46,471 bases of DNA, taken from contig JACNGQ010000174.1 in assembly GCA_014384025.1 (NCBI GenBank), forward strand, positions 1-46,471. The letters run 5' to 3'. Positions within the stretch are counted from its first letter, which is position 1. Every line of letters begins with the position of its first letter. The translations under genes were made by a program, and so were the position numbers. Below the pieces are notes generated by a model that was not told the DNA's origin, searched no databases, and saw only the letters and a program-made list of their open reading frames with translations. Source of the stretch: Planctomycetota bacterium (GTDB lineage: Bacteria; Planctomycetota; Phycisphaerae; Sedimentisphaerales; Anaerobacaceae). Of the stretch, positions 34,775 to 44,026 are shown piece after piece.

Positions 34775-37324
34775 CTACATAGCCGACGGCTGTTTCTTGT
34801 CACTCGGGCCGGTTGTACGACTAATCTGGGCTTTATATATTTCAGGTTTATAATGAAACATTTCCCAGTATCGCCGATCAGTTTCGTATGGATCTACGTC
34901 CTTTGCATGAGTGTTTTCTGGCAGAATTCCAAAACGCACCATTTCACGTATGTACTGGTGGTTGACCTGGAAAGTCGGTGAACCGAAAGCACAGGATTTT
35001 TGCCATTCTGCTTGCCAGTTTGCCGCGGCGCTCGACATTATTTCATAGTCGGGATCGTCCTTGGACTTGAAGATATCAGGACATATCCCCCACCCCCCTG
35101 CTTCTTTTCCGAGAGGTGCAAGGAGGACTGCGGATTTTTCGGGACGTGTTGCGTTTATCAATACATTCCAGGAAAAATAGCATGCCGGGTCATCCTTTAA
35201 GACAAGGCGTTCATGCCGGCCGGTGGGACGACTTATGAACTTTCTTCGTTGTTCCCACCAATCAAAGTGGTCGACAAGAGAATTCTGCGGCCCTTTTCCG
35301 TTGGGATTGTGGCATGAGTAGCAGCGTTTTTGAAGAACGCCGCCAACCTGACTTGCGAAAACGCCTACTTTTGTATTTTGCTGTTTTTGATTTCTAAGAC
35401 CTCCATAAGTTCCACAAAATGGTGCGGCGGCCTCGGTCCATGCCCAGACTTTCAGCCAGTCTTGGCGTGAAGCCTTTACGTCGTAATGGCCTCCTTCGAG
35501 CTTACGAAGCAAAGGTGATGCGCTTGAGCCGAGTGATCGCGGAGGTTGGTTGCCGAGTCCGTTACGACCGTCGCCAATTTGGCTTCTCATGGCAAGTGAA
35601 TAGTAACTTATTGAATATGTGGCTCCCATATCACCTTCGAGACAGAGGCGTCCCTCTCGTTTTTCAGTGTTATGGCATCCGATGCAATATTTGTCGAGGA
35701 CCGGCTGGACATCTCGTGCGAAGTCCGGCACAGCCGCTATACCTTCGATTTTTTTGATTTTCGAAGGAGGTCGTTGGACCGCCTTAATTCTGCGTGCGTT
35801 GCCAATGTTTGCATTTGAATGGCTCCGTAAGTTGTGACATCCGATGCAGGATGTTGTTTCGCCGGGCCTTACGCATGTGAAGCTCTGCATTCGTCTGCAA
35901 GAAAGATCATTCTCGTCAAGTGCGACGTAAAAAACGGGGCGGTTTGCGGGCAGTTCAAAGTACGCTGAGCCATCGGATTCGACAGGGACCGTGCCAAGAA
36001 TTCGTTCGAGATTGAATGAACCGAGCCAGCTTAGCGTATCCGGCCCGCCGGAAAAGTTGACAGCTTTGGGAAGGGTTTCGATAATGAGCAGCTTTTTTAT
36101 CTCCCCGCGTTTGATTCCTTTTAAGTTCTGCGAATTATAAATATCAACCATTATGTGCGTTCCTGTGGGGCTTCCCGAATCGGAACGTTTTGCGATGATT
36201 CTTTCACGCGGGCGTTTTATGATGGGACGGGGCGACTGAGTAATCCATTTATTTTTGTTATTCTTAATTTCGTAGATTGCATGCGGCGTGTATTTGTCGT
36301 CGTCTTTGTTCTTTGTAACGAAAACAAGCCGGGATTTGCCCAGTTCGGCAGCGAGTATTGTTTTCGCGCTAAGCGGCCAGGGATCGGCGAGGTATCCTTT
36401 GCCCCATGGGAACTGGATATGTTCAAGTCCACGAGGATCATCGGGACCATATTTTCTGGAGAAGAAGGAAAGCCAGCCGTATTGGTCGCGGTGTCCGTGG
36501 CCGGGTGAGTAGATTCCCATAACGCGCTCATCGTTCGGGATTGGCTGGCAGGAAAGGAAAACTCCCCATGAAACTTCATTGCCGTAGTATATCTCCTGAT
36601 TTGTGCCGTCCGGATTCATCGTCCAGAGATGGTGGAACTCTACCTGGGAGCGGTCGACGTATTCCCATCGCATATAGAGAATCTGTCCATTGGGCAGCAC
36701 AGAAGGTGTGTTGTCGTGTTCGATATTGCATGAGAGCATTTCAATATTCCTGCCGTCCCCGTCGCAGCGGTGGATCGTGCCGACCTGGGTCATCCAGCAT
36801 CCGACCCATCGCCGGGCACGGGTAGAGATGAAAACGATGCCGCCGTCAGGGAGGTACTCGGGTTCGTAATCATCGAAAGGCCCTGAAGTAACTTGGCGGA
36901 CGTTGGTACCATCGACGTTAATCTCATAGAGATTGTAATTCTGCAAATTCTCTTTTCGCCAGGCAAAAATTATTTTCTTTGCGTCGTAGTGGACCTTCGG
37001 GTCGCGGATACAGCCTTTGACTGCTTCCAACAGGATGGTAATCTTGCCGGTTTTTAAGTTTAGTTTGCAAAGCTGTGCGCCCGTAGTATAGGCGGGATCA
37101 TTCTCATTGTCACAGAAGGAGCCAATATTTGCGTACCAGTGTGGATCTTCATACCCGCCTCGCTGGACGAATATGATTTCTTCAATATTGTCAAACTCGT
37201 TCGGTAGAGATTCCAGGGACTGTCTGAAAACACCGTTGTCGAGGGTTTCGTGCGAGGGGAGATTCGCTAAAGTCACTGGTGTTGTCAGGATTACGGCACA
37301 AAATAAAATATTGTATTTCATCAT
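34775..37324 (-). CDS. Exported hydrazine-synthase-alpha-like propeller with three haem c motifs
   Basis: About 849 residues with a Sec signal (FCAVILTTPVTLA). The first ~440 residues are a TolB/PD40-like propeller with blades such as YNLYEINVDGTNVRQVT and HHLWTMNPDGTN, matching the HZS-alpha-type family. The C-terminal half carries three CxxCH motifs: CIGCH at ~493-497, CIGCH at ~547-551 and CYSCH at ~668-672. Hence up to three covalently bound c-type haems and an electron-transfer or peroxidase-like role outside the cytoplasm. Many non-anammox planctomycetes carry such relatives, so hydrazine synthesis is not implied. No other hydrazine-pathway gene is in the window. Two ATG codons (37324, 37321) are possible; neither has a clear ribosome site. 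Confidence 0.85.
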   Translation of the reverse strand: MMKYNILFCAVILTTPVTLANLPSHETLDNGVFRQSLESLPNEFDNIEEIIFVQRGGYEDPHWYANIGSFCDNENDPAYTTGAQLCKLNLKTGKITILLEAVKGCIRDPKVHYDAKKIIFAWRKENLQNYNLYEINVDGTNVRQVTSGPFDDYEPEYLPDGGIVFISTRARRWVGCWMTQVGTIHRCDGDGRNIEMLSCNIEHDNTPSVLPNGQILYMRWEYVDRSQVEFHHLWTMNPDGTNQEIYYGNEVSWGVFLSCQPIPNDERVMGIYSPGHGHRDQYGWLSFFSRKYGPDDPRGLEHIQFPWGKGYLADPWPLSAKTILAAELGKSRLVFVTKNKDDDKYTPHAIYEIKNNKNKWITQSPRPIIKRPRERIIAKRSDSGSPTGTHIMVDIYNSQNLKGIKRGEIKKLLIIETLPKAVNFSGGPDTLSWLGSFNLERILGTVPVESDGSAYFELPANRPVFYVALDENDLSCRRMQSFTCVRPGETTSCIGCHNLRSHSNANIGNARRIKAVQRPPSKIKKIEGIAAVPDFARDVQPVLDKYCIGCHNTEKREGRLCLEGDMGATYSISYYSLAMRSQIGDGRNGLGNQPPRSLGSSASPLLRKLEGGHYDVKASRQDWLKVWAWTEAAAPFCGTYGGLRNQKQQNTKVGVFASQVGGVLQKRCYSCHNPNGKGPQNSLVDHFDWWEQRRKFISRPTGRHERLVLKDDPACYFSWNVLINATRPEKSAVLLAPLGKEAGGWGICPDIFKSKDDPDYEIMSSAAANWQAEWQKSCAFGSPTFQVNHQYIREMVRFGILPENTHAKDVDPYETDRRYWEMFHYKPEIYKAQISRTTGPSDKKQPSAM

Positions 37325-37499
37325 AATACCATTAACAGCCAAAGCAGATTCTTAACGCTGTTATGCTCCAGATAATACAGTGCTTAATGATCCTTAAGAA
37401 TATTTCAATATTATACAGAGATTCAAAGGGATTGTCCAGAATCTATATGGTCGATACAATTAGCTTCCTGCCATATTCACACTGATTCGAAGCAAAGCC

Positions 37500-37528
37500 T
37501 TGACCTTAAACTCAGGAGGATATACTAT
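37500..37528 (+). promoter_or_regulatory. Candidate promoter of the DUF1080 lipoprotein gene
   Basis: TTGACC (37500-37505) and TACTAT (37523-37528) are 17 bp apart, placing transcription near 37535, about 40 bases before the ATG at 37574. A second pair, TTGTCC (37432-37437) and TACAAT (37455-37460), is also spaced by 17 bp upstream. Confidence 0.35.
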
Positions 37529-37573
37529 ATTGTGAATAACGAGCTCAACAATCATATATTCCTTGGAGTTACT

Positions 37574-38260
37574 ATGAGAAACATGGCACGAGTACTTATT
37601 ATCACTGCAATTTTCTTTTTGGGCATTAGCTGCACAACACAAGAGGGCTATCAGGCAAGCTCTTCACTTATCAGCGACAGTCTTGAGGCCTGGGAGTGCT
37701 ACTTGGAAGATCCAGAGGCCAAAGTGCAGGATGTGTGGTATGTAGAAGACGGCGTGCTCATTTGTAGCGGTAAGCCATTGGGGTATTTGTACACAAAGCG
37801 GGACTATGATAACTTCGTGCTCAAACTCCAGTGGCGATGGCCTCCCGAAAAGAAGGCGGGCAGCGGCGGAGTACTGATCCGGATGATCGGCGAACATAGG
37901 ATCTGGCCCAAGAGTCTCGAAGCTCAACTCAATGCCGGCAGCGCCGGTGATTTTTGGGGTCTTGCCGGATACCGACTGTCCGGCCCTGCAGAAAGAATGC
38001 AAACTTCAAATCACCAGGAATTCGGCAAACTGACCAATCTGAAGAAGATCAAGGCCCTTGAGAAGTCGCCGGGTCAGTGGAATACCTATGAAATCATTGC
38101 CAAAGGTGATACAGTCACGCTGATCATCAACGGTGAGGAAGTCAACAGGGCCACCGGATGTGATCTTAATCCCGGCAGGATATGCCTGACTTCAGAAGGC
38201 AGCGAGATACACTTCCGAAACGTGGTAGTCACTCCTGTAAATATGGAGTTCGCTCATTAG
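37574..38260 (+). CDS. DUF1080 (3-keto-disaccharide hydrolase-like) lipoprotein
   Basis: A 228-residue protein with a lipoprotein signal: LGISC places the acylated cysteine near residue 19. The rest is a concanavalin/LamG-like jelly roll of the DUF1080 family (WYVEDGVLICSGKPLGYLYTKRDYDNFVL, then GSGGVLIRM and SLEAQLNAGSAGDFW). Some members hydrolyse 3-keto-disaccharides; others appear only to bind sugar. The ATG at 37574 follows GGAG at good spacing. An in-frame GTG at 37532 with AGGAGG 11 bases upstream is an alternative giving a longer n-region. It diverges from the multihaem gene and precedes a flavoredoxin-like gene by 84 bp. Confidence 0.88.
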   Translation: MRNMARVLIITAIFFLGISCTTQEGYQASSSLISDSLEAWECYLEDPEAKVQDVWYVEDGVLICSGKPLGYLYTKRDYDNFVLKLQWRWPPEKKAGSGGVLIRMIGEHRIWPKSLEAQLNAGSAGDFWGLAGYRLSGPAERMQTSNHQEFGKLTNLKKIKALEKSPGQWNTYEIIAKGDTVTLIINGEEVNRATGCDLNPGRICLTSEGSEIHFRNVVVTPVNMEFAH

Positions 38261-38344
38261 CCTGTAATCTACCGCCAGGGTGTGTTTATTTCGAAAACGA
38301 CATCGGCTTACTGATAATGTTTTGTCTAAAGAAGGAGAGCCGTT

Positions 38345-38917
38345 ATGAAAAAATCATTTGGTGCCAAAACCCTGATATTTCCCACGCCGGTTTGGTGCGT
38401 TGGTTCGTATGATACGAATGGCAATCCTAATGTGATGACAATTGCCTGGGGAGGTATCTGCTGCTCTAAACCCCCCTGTGTAACTATTTCTCTTCGCAAA
38501 GCCACCTATACCTACGGCAATATAATGGAAAGACAGGCTTATACTCTCAGCGTGCCGTCTGAAAAATATGTCCGGGAAGCAGATTATTTTGGGATTGCCT
38601 CTGGTCGAGAGGTGAATAAATTTAAGGAAACTAATCTCACACCGGTGAAATCAGAACTTGTCGATGCACCTTATGTGGGAGAGTTTCCCATGGTCTTGGA
38701 ATGCAAGTTGATTCATCATCATGAGATAGGCCTGCATACGCATTTCATAGGTGAGATATTGGATGTGAAAATTGAAGAAAGCTTGTTAACCGACGAAGGT
38801 AAGGTGGATGTTGAAAGAATTCGACCGATAGTTTTCAGCCCCGAATCCAGACAGTACCATGCGATCGGCGAGTTCCTCGGAAAGGCTTTTCAGATCGGGA
38901 AAAAAAGTGAAAATTGA
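38345..38917 (+). CDS. Flavin reductase-like / flavoredoxin family protein
   Basis: A 190-residue cytoplasmic FMN-binding split-barrel protein. The opening [49 protein letters not shown] pattern (residues ~12-60) is characteristic of flavoredoxin and flavin-reductase-like proteins. GREVNKF and the C-terminal [16 protein letters not shown] segment are also typical. It would bind FMN and shuttle electrons between pyridine nucleotide or ferredoxin and a partner. AAGGAGAG precedes the ATG. No partner gene is adjacent, so the role is unknown. The length is normal for the family and no export signal is present. Confidence 0.9.
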   Translation: MKKSFGAKTLIFPTPVWCVGSYDTNGNPNVMTIAWGGICCSKPPCVTISLRKATYTYGNIMERQAYTLSVPSEKYVREADYFGIASGREVNKFKETNLTPVKSELVDAPYVGEFPMVLECKLIHHHEIGLHTHFIGEILDVKIEESLLTDEGKVDVERIRPIVFSPESRQYHAIGEFLGKAFQIGKKSEN

Positions 38918-38976
38918 AGTGTAGCCCTATTCTAATCGGATAGATTCCATCCAAATGTGTATTTACGACCACAGCT

Positions 38977-39001
38977 TCACTCGGAACGAGTGACAGGCTT
39001 T
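38977..39001. terminator. Hairpin between convergent genes, possible terminator
   Basis: TCACTCG (38977-38983) and CGAGTGA (38987-38993) form a perfect 7-bp stem with a GAA loop. On the plus strand CAGGCTTTT follows, a short T-run. It lies between the convergent flavoredoxin-like gene and the minus-strand gene ending at 39014, where a terminator is expected. The T-tract is weak. Confidence 0.42.
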
Positions 39002-39013
39002 TGGTAGAATGTG

Positions 39014-40858
39014 CTATTTGTCTTCGGCCCAGATTGCTTTTATCGTTTCCTCCTGGCCGAAGCCGGTTGGGACGACTTTGGAAGGGGTGTTCGCCCAGTA
39101 CCAGATATTCTTTCCAACAGGGTTGGCCAGTGTTCTGCTGCCGGGCATTTGGAGGTAGCCGTTGGGATCGTGTCGGCGGATCCATTCCCAGGCATATCTG
39201 AGCCAGAAGTTGCGGTAGTCGGCAGGCTGATGAGCGAACCAGCAGATTTCGTCGTAGCCCCATATGTAGTGCATTCCAATGTTCTGGCCGGGCCTGCCGC
39301 TTGAGCCGAAGTTGTCCAGTTCAACGATGTAGGGCAGGTTGCCACATCGCCAGCCACTCGGGCTTATACCGCCTTTGCTGCGGGTGAAGATGCTATCCAG
39401 GTAGCCAACCTTCAAGACGCCCTTCTGGGGCTCGGTGACGACCTCATCGATTCGCAGTGGAAAGGAGTGAAAGTCGAACAAAAGCCTGTCGTCATGGACA
39501 ATACCGCCGCTGGGGACGTGTGCATCAGTGAGTAGAAAATGGCGTCTTGCATGTTTGGCGGCGTATTGGCGGACGCGGATCATCATGTCGCGCCAGCCAT
39601 GGTGGTCTTGGTCGCGGTCGTCCATGATCTCGACCTGACCGAAGTGTATGGCTTCGACGCCGATATCCACATAACGTGCGGCAAGATAGAAGAACCACAT
39701 GCGAGTCTCGAGCTTGCTCATATCGGGGACGGATGAGCCGGTGCGCCAGTGATTTACGAGGTGGCCGTCGGGGTACAGCATAGCTTCGTAGTCAAAGTTG
39801 CGATTCTCCCATTCAAGGGCAAATTCGTCGAAGACCCACTTGGGAACTTTGAGAGTTTCGACCTGCTTGCTTACTATTTCGAAGGCGGCGGCTTGCAGAA
39901 CTATATCGGGGTCGGCAGCATGGATTTCTTTTACAATCGGGCGGGCTTCTTCAAGCAGCCCATCGAGGCGGCTCTCACCTCCCCACATGTAGATAGCTCG
40001 GCCGGCGAACTTAGCGCCGACATCTACGAGCATTCGGATATTGTCGTCGGTATTGCCTTGCAACTGTTTCTCGACGCGCTCGCCGTTGAGCAGCTCCGCA
40101 AAAGTAATCGCTCGCGAAAGGTAATTCTCGAGCACGGTGCGGGATATCTTGCCATCGAAGGAATAATTTCGTTCTGCCTTGGTCTCAATGATGGAATTAA
40201 TCTTAAGTCCTGTAATCCGCGCCCAGTGCGGATTCTGAGGATCTCCCTGATAGCACTGGATGCTCACAAGGGGCTTGTCGCTACTTTCGGCCGGCCTCGG
40301 TTCCGTGCAGACCCCAACGTCGGTCCATTTGTCCTCGGCAGCGAGACGGTAGTATCCTCGCACCTGCCCTCCCGTAACCTTTAGCCGAACCGTGACCTCA
40401 TCTCTTTCTATAGGAATTATCTTAATCGTGCGAGTTCGATCGTCCTCTTCGCGTCCCATTACAACCGAGTTTTTCCCGTGCTCGAGTTCCAATCCGATCT
40501 TTACCATGTGGCTGTCTCGGTAGTACCACACAAGATCAACCTGTTCCCACCGCCGCGTGGGCGAATTCGCTAACGTCACCCGGACATCCGTACCGGATTC
40601 CTGCAGATCTTCGGCAATGGGGATTAACAGCACGTTCTTGGCATCATTCTTCCCGCCCCACATATTTCCGGGTTCGATTTTAATCTCAAGCCCTTGGTTT
40701 CGCAGTCGCCATGCTTCAGGATTCGCCCGCTTCCATGTCCATCCATTTGGCAGTGACTCTCCGGCAAATGGATTCTTATCTTCTCCGCCATGCATAGGAA
40801 CGTTGCCAAGCAACACCATCAGCATAACAACTGAGAACTTACTCACTCTTTTCTTCAT
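39014..40858 (-). CDS. Exported concanavalin-like plus barrel-like protein, unrecognised family
   Basis: A 614-residue protein with a Sec signal (VVMLMVLLGNVPMHG). Residues ~30-210 resemble the DUF1349/beta-xylosidase C-terminal concanavalin fold (WTWKRANPEAWRLRNQGLEIKIEPG, then DLVWYYRDSHMVKIGLELEHGK and GYYRLA). The remaining ~390 residues are unassigned but have barrel-like strands with acidic or aromatic ends: FAGRAIYMWGGES, IVLQAAAFEIV, VEAIHFGQVEIMDDR, HFLLTDAHVP and RLLFDFHSF. HFGQVEIMDDRD and LLTDAHV are plausible active-site strands. GGAG lies upstream of the ATG. It lies 129 bp downstream of an alpha/beta-hydrolase lipoprotein gene, same strand. A glycosidase or glycan-binding role is a guess from fold and context. 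Confidence 0.72.
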   Translation of the reverse strand: MKKRVSKFSVVMLMVLLGNVPMHGGEDKNPFAGESLPNGWTWKRANPEAWRLRNQGLEIKIEPGNMWGGKNDAKNVLLIPIAEDLQESGTDVRVTLANSPTRRWEQVDLVWYYRDSHMVKIGLELEHGKNSVVMGREEDDRTRTIKIIPIERDEVTVRLKVTGGQVRGYYRLAAEDKWTDVGVCTEPRPAESSDKPLVSIQCYQGDPQNPHWARITGLKINSIIETKAERNYSFDGKISRTVLENYLSRAITFAELLNGERVEKQLQGNTDDNIRMLVDVGAKFAGRAIYMWGGESRLDGLLEEARPIVKEIHAADPDIVLQAAAFEIVSKQVETLKVPKWVFDEFALEWENRNFDYEAMLYPDGHLVNHWRTGSSVPDMSKLETRMWFFYLAARYVDIGVEAIHFGQVEIMDDRDQDHHGWRDMMIRVRQYAAKHARRHFLLTDAHVPSGGIVHDDRLLFDFHSFPLRIDEVVTEPQKGVLKVGYLDSIFTRSKGGISPSGWRCGNLPYIVELDNFGSSGRPGQNIGMHYIWGYDEICWFAHQPADYRNFWLRYAWEWIRRHDPNGYLQMPGSRTLANPVGKNIWYWANTPSKVVPTGFGQEETIKAIWAEDK

Positions 40859-40987
40859 AGCAGACTCCATATCAAACAGCCAAATCCGTCATATCCGGCC
40901 TTTTCCTGTGCAGTATAACTCTCCTGGAACACAATAGCAAGCCAGGTCTGTGATGTAATCAACTTCTGAAAAAGTGTAGCCGAATTT

Positions 40988-42241
40988 CTATTTGGCCGAG
41001 AAAACCAGCTCACTTGATACGACAGTTCGGCGACTATCGCTGACGGTAAGAAACCAGATTGTCGCTTCATCCGGCGGCGCAGGCGAGATAATACTCTTGC
41101 CTTCAATGTGTGCAGACATACTCTTCCAGTCGAGTTTGTTGATTGGCACAGTTCCCGTAGTATAGTGGAGATTAGCGGAAGTAAGGTTTGTTTTGCTCTT
41201 AACCTTGGCACGGACTTGCCTTTCGGTTATCTCCGGCTTCATGACAATCGGCAGCGGCGTACCATCCTTCAAATATTGATCTACAAAAAGTCCAATTTCT
41301 TCCGGTTCCCAGCCCTGCTGATGACCGTGAGGCATATTAACAGTAATTCGGAAGTTGCGTTTGCTCTTAACAAGTCCATAGGTCCTGGAGTAACTGTCGA
41401 GAGGATAAGCGAAATCATTAGTACCATTAATGAAAAAAACCGGCATTGTTGCTGATCCGACATACATGGATGGATCCCATAAACTAATCCATTTACTTTT
41501 CTGCTGTTGTGTCATTTGTGCAAATTGATTCAGCCATACACTGTTTTCATGTAAAAATCCGCAGCCGTAAACAGGCACGGCCGCGTTAAAGCGATTATCA
41601 AGTCCAGCCACGATACATGTCAGGTACCCACCCCAGCTGATTCCCGTAACAGCCGTGCGACTTGCATCCACTTCTTGGAAGCTGCGTATCAGTGAATGGG
41701 CCAGGATAGCATTTGCGACAGCATGATAGGTCCACTGATTTTCTGCTGGTTGGTCAATAGCACCAAACTTCTCATTATCACTTTGGCCGGGTCCGCCATC
41801 CGGAAGTCGTTGACGCTCCAGACCACAACCGGCAAGATCCATGGCAATAGCTGCATACCCACGCCTGGCCCATAGTTCCGCCCATTCCCTGAAGGCTGTC
41901 CCGCCCCCGCCATGCACGAGCACAACGGCCGGTAAGCTGTGGTCTTTCACAGATTGACCGGTCAAGGTAGTTGGAGCAGCGTAATAGGCAAAAATACGAG
42001 TTGCCTTTCCTTGATAGGGTCTGCCTTGATAATAAAGTGACCACACATTTCCTTCGCGAGCAAGCCAGCCAAAATGAGGCGGCTGACTCAAATCGGTTAA
42101 GTCCCAGGGTATTGTTTGAGGTAATAATTTGGCAGGACGGATAACATTACGGTCCTGCTGTGTGCTCAAACAACCACTGCTCGCAAATACCAACACCAGG
42201 AAGTATAGTAAAGATTTATTCCGTAATCTCACCAGGAACAT
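40988..42241 (-). CDS. Alpha/beta-hydrolase lipoprotein, acetylxylan-esterase/DLH-like
   Basis: A 417-residue exported esterase- or peptidase-like protein. LVFASSGC ends a lipobox with C24. The alpha/beta-hydrolase core is clear: the oxyanion strand VVLVHGGGGTA at ~106-116, nucleophile S202 in TGISWGGYL, D276 in GTNDFAYP, and a histidine (H305 or H307) in MPHGHQ. The last ~100 residues are a separate small beta domain (VKSKTNLTSANLHYTTG). Removal of acyl groups from polysaccharide fits a locus with GH120 and sulfatases, but peptidase activity is possible. AAGGAA precedes the ATG. It diverges from the subtilase gene across 377 bp and leads a two-gene minus-strand run. Confidence 0.83.
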   Translation of the reverse strand: MFLVRLRNKSLLYFLVLVFASSGCLSTQQDRNVIRPAKLLPQTIPWDLTDLSQPPHFGWLAREGNVWSLYYQGRPYQGKATRIFAYYAAPTTLTGQSVKDHSLPAVVLVHGGGGTAFREWAELWARRGYAAIAMDLAGCGLERQRLPDGGPGQSDNEKFGAIDQPAENQWTYHAVANAILAHSLIRSFQEVDASRTAVTGISWGGYLTCIVAGLDNRFNAAVPVYGCGFLHENSVWLNQFAQMTQQQKSKWISLWDPSMYVGSATMPVFFINGTNDFAYPLDSYSRTYGLVKSKRNFRITVNMPHGHQQGWEPEEIGLFVDQYLKDGTPLPIVMKPEITERQVRAKVKSKTNLTSANLHYTTGTVPINKLDWKSMSAHIEGKSIISPAPPDEATIWFLTVSDSRRTVVSSELVFSAK

Positions 42242-42618
42242 GTCCAGTTCCTTTCTATTTATTTCCGTGCAATGTTCCATCTAACAGATTCACGAACGAT
42301 TCCGTGTCTCTAATATTCCCAATAGAGATGGGTGATTATAATCTCTCCTGCAATGATCGGCAACACATTACCAATACTAGGATATACTCTCAAACAGAGC
42401 TTAATAATCAAAAATATCTAACACACATTGAGTGTAGAATGTTAAGATGGAAAGAAATTAGCAAACAGGAGAACAAGAGCTTACTGCTGCGTACACGGCT
42501 AATGGTGGTCAACCGAGAGCAGAAAACCACTCAGAGTTTTAGACCGATTACAGTCGCAAAAGATTATGCGAAAGTGTAAAATAATAAATGCCACAACCGA
42601 TTTCTTGAACTAACGAAA
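42242..42618. other. Divergent intergenic region, 377 bp
   Basis: It lies between the alpha/beta-hydrolase and the subtilase starts. It is AT-rich and holds no gene I can support. The longest plausible frame (42439-42579, 46 codons, basic) lacks a ribosome site. No clear -35/-10 pair or long inverted repeat was seen. Confidence 0.4.
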
Positions 42619-43959
42619 ATGAAGCCTTTTCACAAACGCAAATATCGAAGATTGCTTGTATTCATTCTTATGGCGACGATTTGCCTTGTGTTCCTCGATC
42701 CTGCTCAATTCTTAAAAGACAGGAGGGAGCCGAAAATTATAGCATTCGTCATCGATTCAGCTTCCAGTATGATGGAGAAAGAACGGAATATCCTGAACCT
42801 CTTTGAAGACCTGACTCACGGTCAAGTAGTGCGCAGCATATTGAGAAGATATGGCGAACCTGACAAACTTGATTTTTACAGTGTGGACGATACACAAGGC
42901 AATATTGACGGAGAAAGCTATCTCAATGCTCTTACTCTCATAAGGAATTATCTCCGGGATAATCCACGCGACCGGGTAGTAATAAACATAAGTCTCGGGT
43001 CGTATTCTCCTAAAGCTCTTGAGAGAAAGCTCATCAAAGACATTCTTGAGCTGGGCGCTATCGTAGTGGCAGCCGCAGGCAATGACGGTGTAAAGGATTC
43101 CATTTATCCGGCTGCCCTGGATGGGGTCATTTGTGTAGGGGCCTCTGGTGGCTCAGTTCGCCAGAGCTACTCTAATTATGGCGATATAGATATATTTGCC
43201 GATGGAACCTACCAAACCACGCAAACGCTTTCCCTTCCTTCAGAGACCGGCATAGAAACTCATACCCGCGCTGTGAAGCTTAATGGAACATCTTTTGCCG
43301 CTCCGAAGGTATCCGGCCTGATAGTGAAAATGTTGCAGTTGAAACCTTCCCTTGAAAACCAGCAGATATTGGAGATCATCCAAAACACTTCCGACGAGGT
43401 ACTCGGTTTTGAGCAAGGTTCCATAAACCGCCTTAATGCTCTTGCTGCAATAAGTGAAAAATATGCCGCCTTGAGAAAGACAGGTCAGGTGTTTCTCATA
43501 ATCCTCGAAGCCATATGCATTATTGTTTTTGTTTGTGTAGGGCTGCTTATTGTCATTCCTATACCGGAATTCCTGTTCAGGGTAGTTTTTCCTTCCCGCT
43601 GGATGGCCATTAAGATAAGAAGAATTGACAGGATAATGGGCAATGACAGAAAACGCCCCAGAGATATCAGATATATCATCAACTGCCTGTTTCCGGGCTA
43701 TAGCGGGCTTTTTGAAAGAGCAAACAAAGCTTTGTTCAAAATTGGCGAGCCGGCAGTTAAACATCTCATAAGAGCCTATCCGTATAAATCCTGTAATGAA
43801 TTTGGGGATTTTACGACATGTATTTACAACCTTATAAAAGAGATCGGCGGCAGCGAAGCTGAAGAGTTTCTCCGCTCGGAACAAGAAAGTCAAGATGATA
43901 TTCTTCAACCAGATTCTCAACAGAATAATGAAAAGGATACGGCCAGATATTCTGTTTGA
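42619..43959 (+). CDS. Membrane-anchored compact subtilisin-like (S8) protease with HEAT-like tail
   Basis: A 446-residue protein. One membrane segment lies at ~11-27 and a second at ~291-313. Between them is a subtilase domain with D46 in AFVIDSASS, H67 in LTHGQVVRS, oxyanion N155 in AAAGNDG and S225 in NGTSFAAPKVSG. The full triad is present, but the Asp and His motifs are divergent (normally DTGV and HGTHVAG). The Asp-His spacing is 21 residues, against 32 in subtilisin BPN'; the His-Ser spacing (158) is normal. With both termini cytoplasmic, the protease domain would face outside. The last ~130 residues include ALFKIGEPAVKHLIRAY and IYNLIKEIGGSEAEEFL, a HEAT-like pattern. No ribosome site is obvious. 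An HU-type gene follows 67 bp downstream. Confidence 0.82.
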   Translation: MKPFHKRKYRRLLVFILMATICLVFLDPAQFLKDRREPKIIAFVIDSASSMMEKERNILNLFEDLTHGQVVRSILRRYGEPDKLDFYSVDDTQGNIDGESYLNALTLIRNYLRDNPRDRVVINISLGSYSPKALERKLIKDILELGAIVVAAAGNDGVKDSIYPAALDGVICVGASGGSVRQSYSNYGDIDIFADGTYQTTQTLSLPSETGIETHTRAVKLNGTSFAAPKVSGLIVKMLQLKPSLENQQILEIIQNTSDEVLGFEQGSINRLNALAAISEKYAALRKTGQVFLIILEAICIIVFVCVGLLIVIPIPEFLFRVVFPSRWMAIKIRRIDRIMGNDRKRPRDIRYIINCLFPGYSGLFERANKALFKIGEPAVKHLIRAYPYKSCNEFGDFTTCIYNLIKEIGGSEAEEFLRSEQESQDDILQPDSQQNNEKDTARYSV

Positions 43960-44026
43960 TTGAATGCAATACTTCACTTATACTGTCCTCTGTAATCTAA
44001 CACAATCTGGTTTTGGGGATTAGCTA

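Noticed and set aside
34775-37324. True hydrazine synthase subunit
   Set aside because: No other hydrazine-pathway gene nearby and many non-anammox planctomycetes have similar propeller-haem proteins.
40855-41211. 118-codon minus-strand frame ending at the start of the concanavalin-type gene
   Set aside because: It is mostly an out-of-frame reading of the alpha/beta-hydrolase gene; the ATGA overlap is accidental.
42439-42579. Short basic frame (46 codons) before the subtilase gene
   Set aside because: No ribosome binding site, no recognisable domain, and it is part of a longer frame that begins inside the opposite-strand gene.
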